NCBI GenBank assembly: GCA_012515725.1
Contig: JAAYXU010000143.1
Coordinates: forward strand, 1 to 10,151
Length of the DNA: 10,151 nt
Direction of reading: 5' to 3'
From: Clostridiales bacterium
GTDB taxonomy: Bacteria > Bacillota > Clostridia > Christensenellales > UMGS416
The number at the start of each line of letters is the position of its first letter. Position 1 is the stretch's first letter. A program made the translations under genes and the position numbers. The notes below the pieces were generated by a model. The model was not told the DNA's origin. It searched no databases and was given only the letters and a program-made list of their open reading frames with translations. Shown here in pieces: positions 6,956-10,151 of this stretch.

Positions 6956-8647
6956 ATGGGCAGGTATGCGATCGGAGTCGATTATGGGACGCAGTCGTGC
7001 AGGGCGGTGCTGGTGGAGCTCGGCACGGCGCGGGAGCTTGCCGCCTCGGTATGCCCCTACACGCACGGGGTTATGGATCAGGTGCTGCCCGATGGGACGC
7101 CGCTGCCGCCCGACTGGGCGCTGCAGCATCCCGGCGACTATATGGAGGCGCTGGAGCGGACCATTCCGGACGTGATGGCGCAGGGCGGTGTCGATCCTGC
7201 GGATGTGGTGGGGCTGGGCATCGACTTTACGGCCTGCACGATGCTGCCAATAGACCGCGGCGGACAGCCGCTCTGCTTCCGGCGTGAGCTTACCGGAAAT
7301 CCCCACAGCTATGTCAAGCTCTGGAAGCACCACGCCGCTCAGGAGGAGGCCGACCGCATCAACGAAACCGCCGCCCGGCGCGGGGAGACATTCATCGAGC
7401 GATACGGCGGAAAGGTATCCTCGGAGTGGATGCTTCCTAAGATATGGCAGATACTCAACGAAGCCCCGGATATTTACGAGGCTGCCGACCGCTTCATCGA
7501 GGCGGGCGACTGGGTCGTGATGAGGATGACCAGTAGCGAGGCACGCAACAGCTGCACCGCTGGATACAAAGCTCTCTGGAGCCGACAGGACGGATATCCG
7601 TCGCCGGAGTTTTTCCGGGCGCTGGACCCGCGGCTAGAAAACGTCGTGCGGGACAAGCTGCCCGGATCCATTTATCCACTGGGACACCGGGCCGGTGGTC
7701 TGACCGCCGATATGGCCCGCAGGACAGGACTGTACGAGGGGACGCCTGTCGCCGTCTGCAACGTGGACGCGCATGTGACGGTTCCCGCGACAGGCATCAG
7801 CGAACCGGGACATATGCTGATGATCATGGGTACATCCACCTGCCATATGGTCGTGGGAACTGAGACGCGCATCGTACCCGGCATGTGCGGGGTCGTCGAG
7901 GACGGCATACTGCCGGGATACTTTGGCTACGAGGCCGGTCAGAGCTGCGTGGGCGACCACTTCGAGTGGTTCGTCAACCACTGCGTGCCCGAAGCGTATG
8001 AGCGCGAGGCGCGTGAGCGGGGCCTGGGCATCCACGCGCTGCTCACCGAAAAGGCGGCGCGGCTGCTGCCCGGAGAGAGCGGCCTGGTCGCGCTGGACTG
8101 GTGGAACGGCAACCGCTCTGTCCTGGTGGACGCGGATCTGACAGGACTCATGGTGGGCATGACGCTGCACACCCGACCTGAGGAAATATATCGGGCGCTC
8201 ATCGAGGCGACGGCATACGGGACCCGCGTCATCATAGAGAACTTCAGGCGGTACGGCGTGCCGGTCAATGCGCTCTACGCGGCCGGAGGCATCGCGCAGA
8301 AAAATGAGCTCATGATGCAGATATACGCCGATGTGACCGGCATGGATATACGCATTGGCGCGTCTGCGCAGGCGCCCGCCGTGGGCGCGGCGATGTTCGG
8401 CGCGGTAGCGGCAGGAGCCGCCGCGGGGGGCTACGACAGCATCAACGACGCAGCGCGGGAAATGGGCCGCGTACTGCCCCGGGTATATCGACCGATTCCC
8501 GGAAACGCAGCCCGCTACCAGACGCTGTACGAGCAGTACTGCGAGCTGCATGACGCGTTCGGGCGGGGCGGAAATGACGTCATGAAGCGCATAAAGCGCC
8601 TGCGCGAGGAGGTGCTGCGCACCAGAGCGAATGAGGGTGAAGGGTGA
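6956..8647 (+). CDS. araB: Ribulokinase
   Basis: AraB phosphorylates L-ribulose to L-ribulose 5-phosphate with ATP in L-arabinose catabolism. The 563-residue product has nearly the length of E. coli AraB (566). Family marks are GVDYGTQSCR (7-16), the substrate-side segment GGKVSSEWMLPKIWQIL (about 151-167) with IEAGDWVV after it, catalytic Asp271 in NVDAH, the GTSTCHM phosphate loop, and AAGGIAQKNELMMQIYADVTG starting near 442. The start is ATG 6956, preceded by AGGGAGGG about 7 nt upstream; an earlier in-frame start at 6893 would lie within the promoter. The gene is a single-gene unit in this window, without araA or araD, which may lie elsewhere. Some ribulokinases also accept D-ribulose, L-xylulose or D-xylulose. 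It differs from the FGGY kinase at 4400 and is not a recent duplicate. Confidence 0.92.
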   Translation: MGRYAIGVDYGTQSCRAVLVELGTARELAASVCPYTHGVMDQVLPDGTPLPPDWALQHPGDYMEALERTIPDVMAQGGVDPADVVGLGIDFTACTMLPIDRGGQPLCFRRELTGNPHSYVKLWKHHAAQEEADRINETAARRGETFIERYGGKVSSEWMLPKIWQILNEAPDIYEAADRFIEAGDWVVMRMTSSEARNSCTAGYKALWSRQDGYPSPEFFRALDPRLENVVRDKLPGSIYPLGHRAGGLTADMARRTGLYEGTPVAVCNVDAHVTVPATGISEPGHMLMIMGTSTCHMVVGTETRIVPGMCGVVEDGILPGYFGYEAGQSCVGDHFEWFVNHCVPEAYEREARERGLGIHALLTEKAARLLPGESGLVALDWWNGNRSVLVDADLTGLMVGMTLHTRPEEIYRALIEATAYGTRVIIENFRRYGVPVNALYAAGGIAQKNELMMQIYADVTGMDIRIGASAQAPAVGAAMFGAVAAGAAAGGYDSINDAAREMGRVLPRVYRPIPGNAARYQTLYEQYCELHDAFGRGGNDVMKRIKRLREEVLRTRANEGEG

Positions 8648-8672
8648 TCGCCATGGGTATTTGCGAATTACC

Positions 8673-8701
8673 TTGAATTAGTTGGTGCAATGCACTATAA
8701 T
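8673..8701 (+). promoter_or_regulatory. Strong sigma-A-type promoter of the transporter operon
   Basis: TTGAAT (8673-8678) and a perfect TATAAT (8696-8701) are separated by an ideal 17-bp spacer. Transcription should start near 8708, about 50 nt before the lipoprotein ATG. The sequence is distinctly AT-rich against its GC-rich surroundings. Confidence 0.85.
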
Positions 8702-8709
8702 AATATAGT
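8685..8709. repeat. Two adjoining dyads over the promoter spacer and -10 (operator candidate)
   Basis: GTGCA-A-TGCAC (8685-8695) is an 11-bp palindrome that lies entirely within the spacer. ACTATA-ATAA-TATAGT (8694-8709) covers the -10 box and the likely start site. A repressor bound at either would block polymerase. The second dyad partly arises from the AT-rich -10 itself, so the first is the better operator candidate. Confidence 0.45.
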
Positions 8710-8760
8710 AATTTCTCAAATCCTTGTATGTACTCTGCGTACGCCGGAAGGGGACTTGCT

Positions 8761-9768
8761 ATGCGAATGTTAGTCAAACGCGCGGCGACCGCTGCTCTCA
8801 TCATTACGACAGTGCTTTTTTCGGGCTGCTATCTGCTTCCTAAAGAGGAGGAGACGCTGGAGGTTCCGCTGCTCCAGGCAAAGGAGATCGTATACAAAAC
8901 ATACGAGGCCAAGCGCGGCGACATCATCTGCTATGTGACCGCTCAGGCCAAGTTCGTATCGGCCAGCGTTGCTGACTGCTTCTTCGAGTACAAGGGCGGC
9001 CGTCTGCGGGTCATCCATGTGAAGTACGGGCAGGAGGTCAAGAAAGGCGATATCATCGCCGAGCTAGACACCGATGCTCTCGAGAACAGCAAGACTATAC
9101 AGTACTATAATCTCCAGAAAGCACGGCTCAGGCTGGACAACCTCAAGTCTACCGGCGCTCCCAGCTATGATATTAAGATGGCCGACTACGACTACAGGAT
9201 CGCCCGCGCGAACTATAACTCGGTGGTGGACGAGCTTGAGAAGTCCAAACTGTACGCGCCGATGGATGGTATCATATCGTATCTGGCTAAAGTCTATCCC
9301 GGCGACACGATCAGCGCCTACACGGATCTTGCCCGCATAATCGACCCCCTAGATATACGGCTCGTTATAGAGGGCGATACCGCCAAGAAGTTTAAGACCG
9401 GTATGCAGGTGGAGGTGACCATCGATAAGGAAGTATACGAAGGCGAAGTAATACAGTGTCCCGACGATGTGCCGCCCATCCCCGCTGACGGTGACACGAC
9501 GCCGCGCACCTATATCGAGGTCGAGGGCTACGAGGCCGACGACAAATCGCTGGGGAAATCTGCAACGATCCGGTTTGTCGAGGATTCGCGTACCGATGTA
9601 ATCATCATCCCCAAATCCCTGGTCAACGACTACCAGGGCCGCACTTATGTCAAGGTGCTCGCAGACGGGGTCAAGATCGAGGTGGACGTGGAGAAGGGAC
9701 TGGCCACATCCACGGAAGTTGAGATCGTCAAGGGTCTGAACGAAGGGGACAAGGTGATCATCAACTAG
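8761..9768 (+). CDS. Membrane-fusion (HlyD/MacA-like) adaptor lipoprotein of an ABC exporter
   Basis: This is an extracytoplasmic adaptor of an ABC-type efflux or export system. The 335-residue product begins with a basic N-terminus, a hydrophobic stretch and a lipobox LFSGC, placing the lipid-modified cysteine at 23. A lipoyl-like half motif with VKYGQEVKKGDIIAELD lies at 87-103, a short helical hairpin rich in charged residues follows (about 103-160), then the second lipoyl half KLYAPMDGIISYL (from 163), and a beta-barrel and C-terminal domain ending in NEGDKVIIN. The hairpin is short compared with MacA/AcrA adaptors that reach TolC, which fits an organism without an outer membrane. ATG 8761 is preferred over the in-frame ATG 8728: it has an AAGGGG site (8748-8753) and yields a proper signal peptide. 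The next gene starts 12 nt after its stop and encodes a permease, so they form an operon. Confidence 0.85.
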   Translation: MRMLVKRAATAALIITTVLFSGCYLLPKEEETLEVPLLQAKEIVYKTYEAKRGDIICYVTAQAKFVSASVADCFFEYKGGRLRVIHVKYGQEVKKGDIIAELDTDALENSKTIQYYNLQKARLRLDNLKSTGAPSYDIKMADYDYRIARANYNSVVDELEKSKLYAPMDGIISYLAKVYPGDTISAYTDLARIIDPLDIRLVIEGDTAKKFKTGMQVEVTIDKEVYEGEVIQCPDDVPPIPADGDTTPRTYIEVEGYEADDKSLGKSATIRFVEDSRTDVIIIPKSLVNDYQGRTYVKVLADGVKIEVDVEKGLATSTEVEIVKGLNEGDKVIIN

Positions 9769-9772
9769 GAGG
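9767..9772 (+). promoter_or_regulatory. Ribosome binding site of the permease, overlapping the preceding stop
   Basis: AGGAGG shares its first two bases with the TAG stop of the adaptor gene and stands 8 nt before TTG 9781. It supports TTG as the permease start and suggests translational coupling. Confidence 0.8.
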
Positions 9773-9780
9773 CGGCGGCT

Positions 9781-10151
9781 TTGTTCTTCATAGTATTGCG
9801 CAAGCTACTCAATAATAAGTGGATGGTCGCCTGCCTGCTCGTGGGGTCGATTGTCGCGGTGGCGATGATCAGCAGTATCCCGATGTATACCGACGGCATA
9901 CTGCAGCGGATGCTTATAAAGGATATGGAAGCCTATCAGCAGCGCACCGGCAGTTATCCGGGCAGATACCTATTTAAGCTGAACTGCTTTTCCTATTACA
10001 AACCCGACAGCAGGTACGGCGCGTTCCTGTATTTCCGCCAGAATATACGCGACAGCCTTACCGGCGAGCTGGACACGCCGATAGCCGCGCAGGTGGAGAA
10101 GCTGACCATCGACTACATAGCGCTGATTCCCGAGGTGCAGAAGGTCGAAAA
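9781..10151 (+). CDS. ABC transporter permease, FtsX/MacB-like, N-terminal part (runs off the window)
   Basis: An open frame from TTG 9781 continues without a stop to the window edge, giving 123 residues of an incomplete protein. It opens with FIVLRKLLNNKW, a short cytoplasmic basic helix, then one clear membrane segment at about residues 14-33, followed by IPMYTDGILQRML and a hydrophilic region rich in aromatic and charged residues. One N-terminal membrane helix followed by a large extracytoplasmic domain is the layout of FtsX/MacB-like permeases. A strong ribosome binding site lies 8 nt upstream, and the adaptor lipoprotein stands directly before it. The ATPase is not in the window and probably lies downstream. 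Assignment rests on context and topology rather than a diagnostic motif. Confidence 0.7.
   Translation, partial: MFFIVLRKLLNNKWMVACLLVGSIVAVAMISSIPMYTDGILQRMLIKDMEAYQQRTGSYPGRYLFKLNCFSYYKPDSRYGAFLYFRQNIRDSLTGELDTPIAAQVEKLTIDYIALIPEVQKVE

Noticed and set aside
7634..8551. Antisense open frame of 305 codons opposite araB
   Set aside because: Mirror of the GC-biased araB codons, with no domain recognisable.
8644..8676. Tiny open frame (GTG 8644 or ATG 8653 to TGA 8674-8676) after araB
   Set aside because: Only 7-10 codons and it overlaps the transporter promoter -35; nothing supports translation.
1..10151. CRISPR array, insertion sequence, tRNA or rRNA genes, phage genes
   Set aside because: No regularly spaced repeats, transposase or integrase frames, or RNA-gene signatures were seen on either strand.

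Overview
The window is high-GC bacterial DNA with tightly packed genes, all on the + strand. Strong AGGAGG-type ribosome binding sites, a probable TTG start, a lipoprotein adaptor coupled to an FtsX-like permease, and a strong hairpin-plus-T-tract terminator together suggest a GC-rich member of the Bacillota (Clostridia-like, perhaps a gut lineage). This placement is inference from style; no phylogenetic marker is present.

Positions 1-6815 hold the downstream part of a catabolic operon. It contains an FAD-linked oxidase of the glycolate oxidase/AGPS type, an Fe-S partner protein, a class II ketose-bisphosphate aldolase, a PfkB-type sugar kinase, a xylulokinase-like FGGY kinase and IolB (5-deoxy-glucuronate isomerase). 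It ends at a textbook intrinsic terminator. Gaps between genes are 14-36 nt, and the promoter must lie upstream of the window. IolB, PfkB kinase and class II aldolase are the isomerase-kinase-aldolase combination of the lower myo-inositol pathway. Here, however, they sit with an FAD/Fe-S oxidation module and a second sugar kinase rather than with the inositol dehydrogenase, dehydratase and hydrolase genes. The operon probably oxidises, isomerises, phosphorylates and cleaves a sugar acid, cyclitol or deoxy-sugar to three-carbon units. The substrate cannot be read from the sequence.

The most unusual gene is the Fe-S protein at 1460-2539. Its N-terminal ferredoxin-like part keeps two complete CxxCxxCxxxC motifs. 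Its C-terminal half still follows the CCG-domain pattern of the GlcF/HdrD family, but every cysteine that would bind the CCG cofactor has been replaced.

Positions 6816-8647 hold a separate unit: an intergenic region with a plausible promoter, then a full-length ribulokinase (araB) without araA or araD in view. Positions 8648-10151 start a third, unrelated unit. A strong sigma-A-type promoter overlaid with two dyad repeats drives a membrane-fusion-type lipoprotein and the beginning of an FtsX-like ABC permease that runs off the window.
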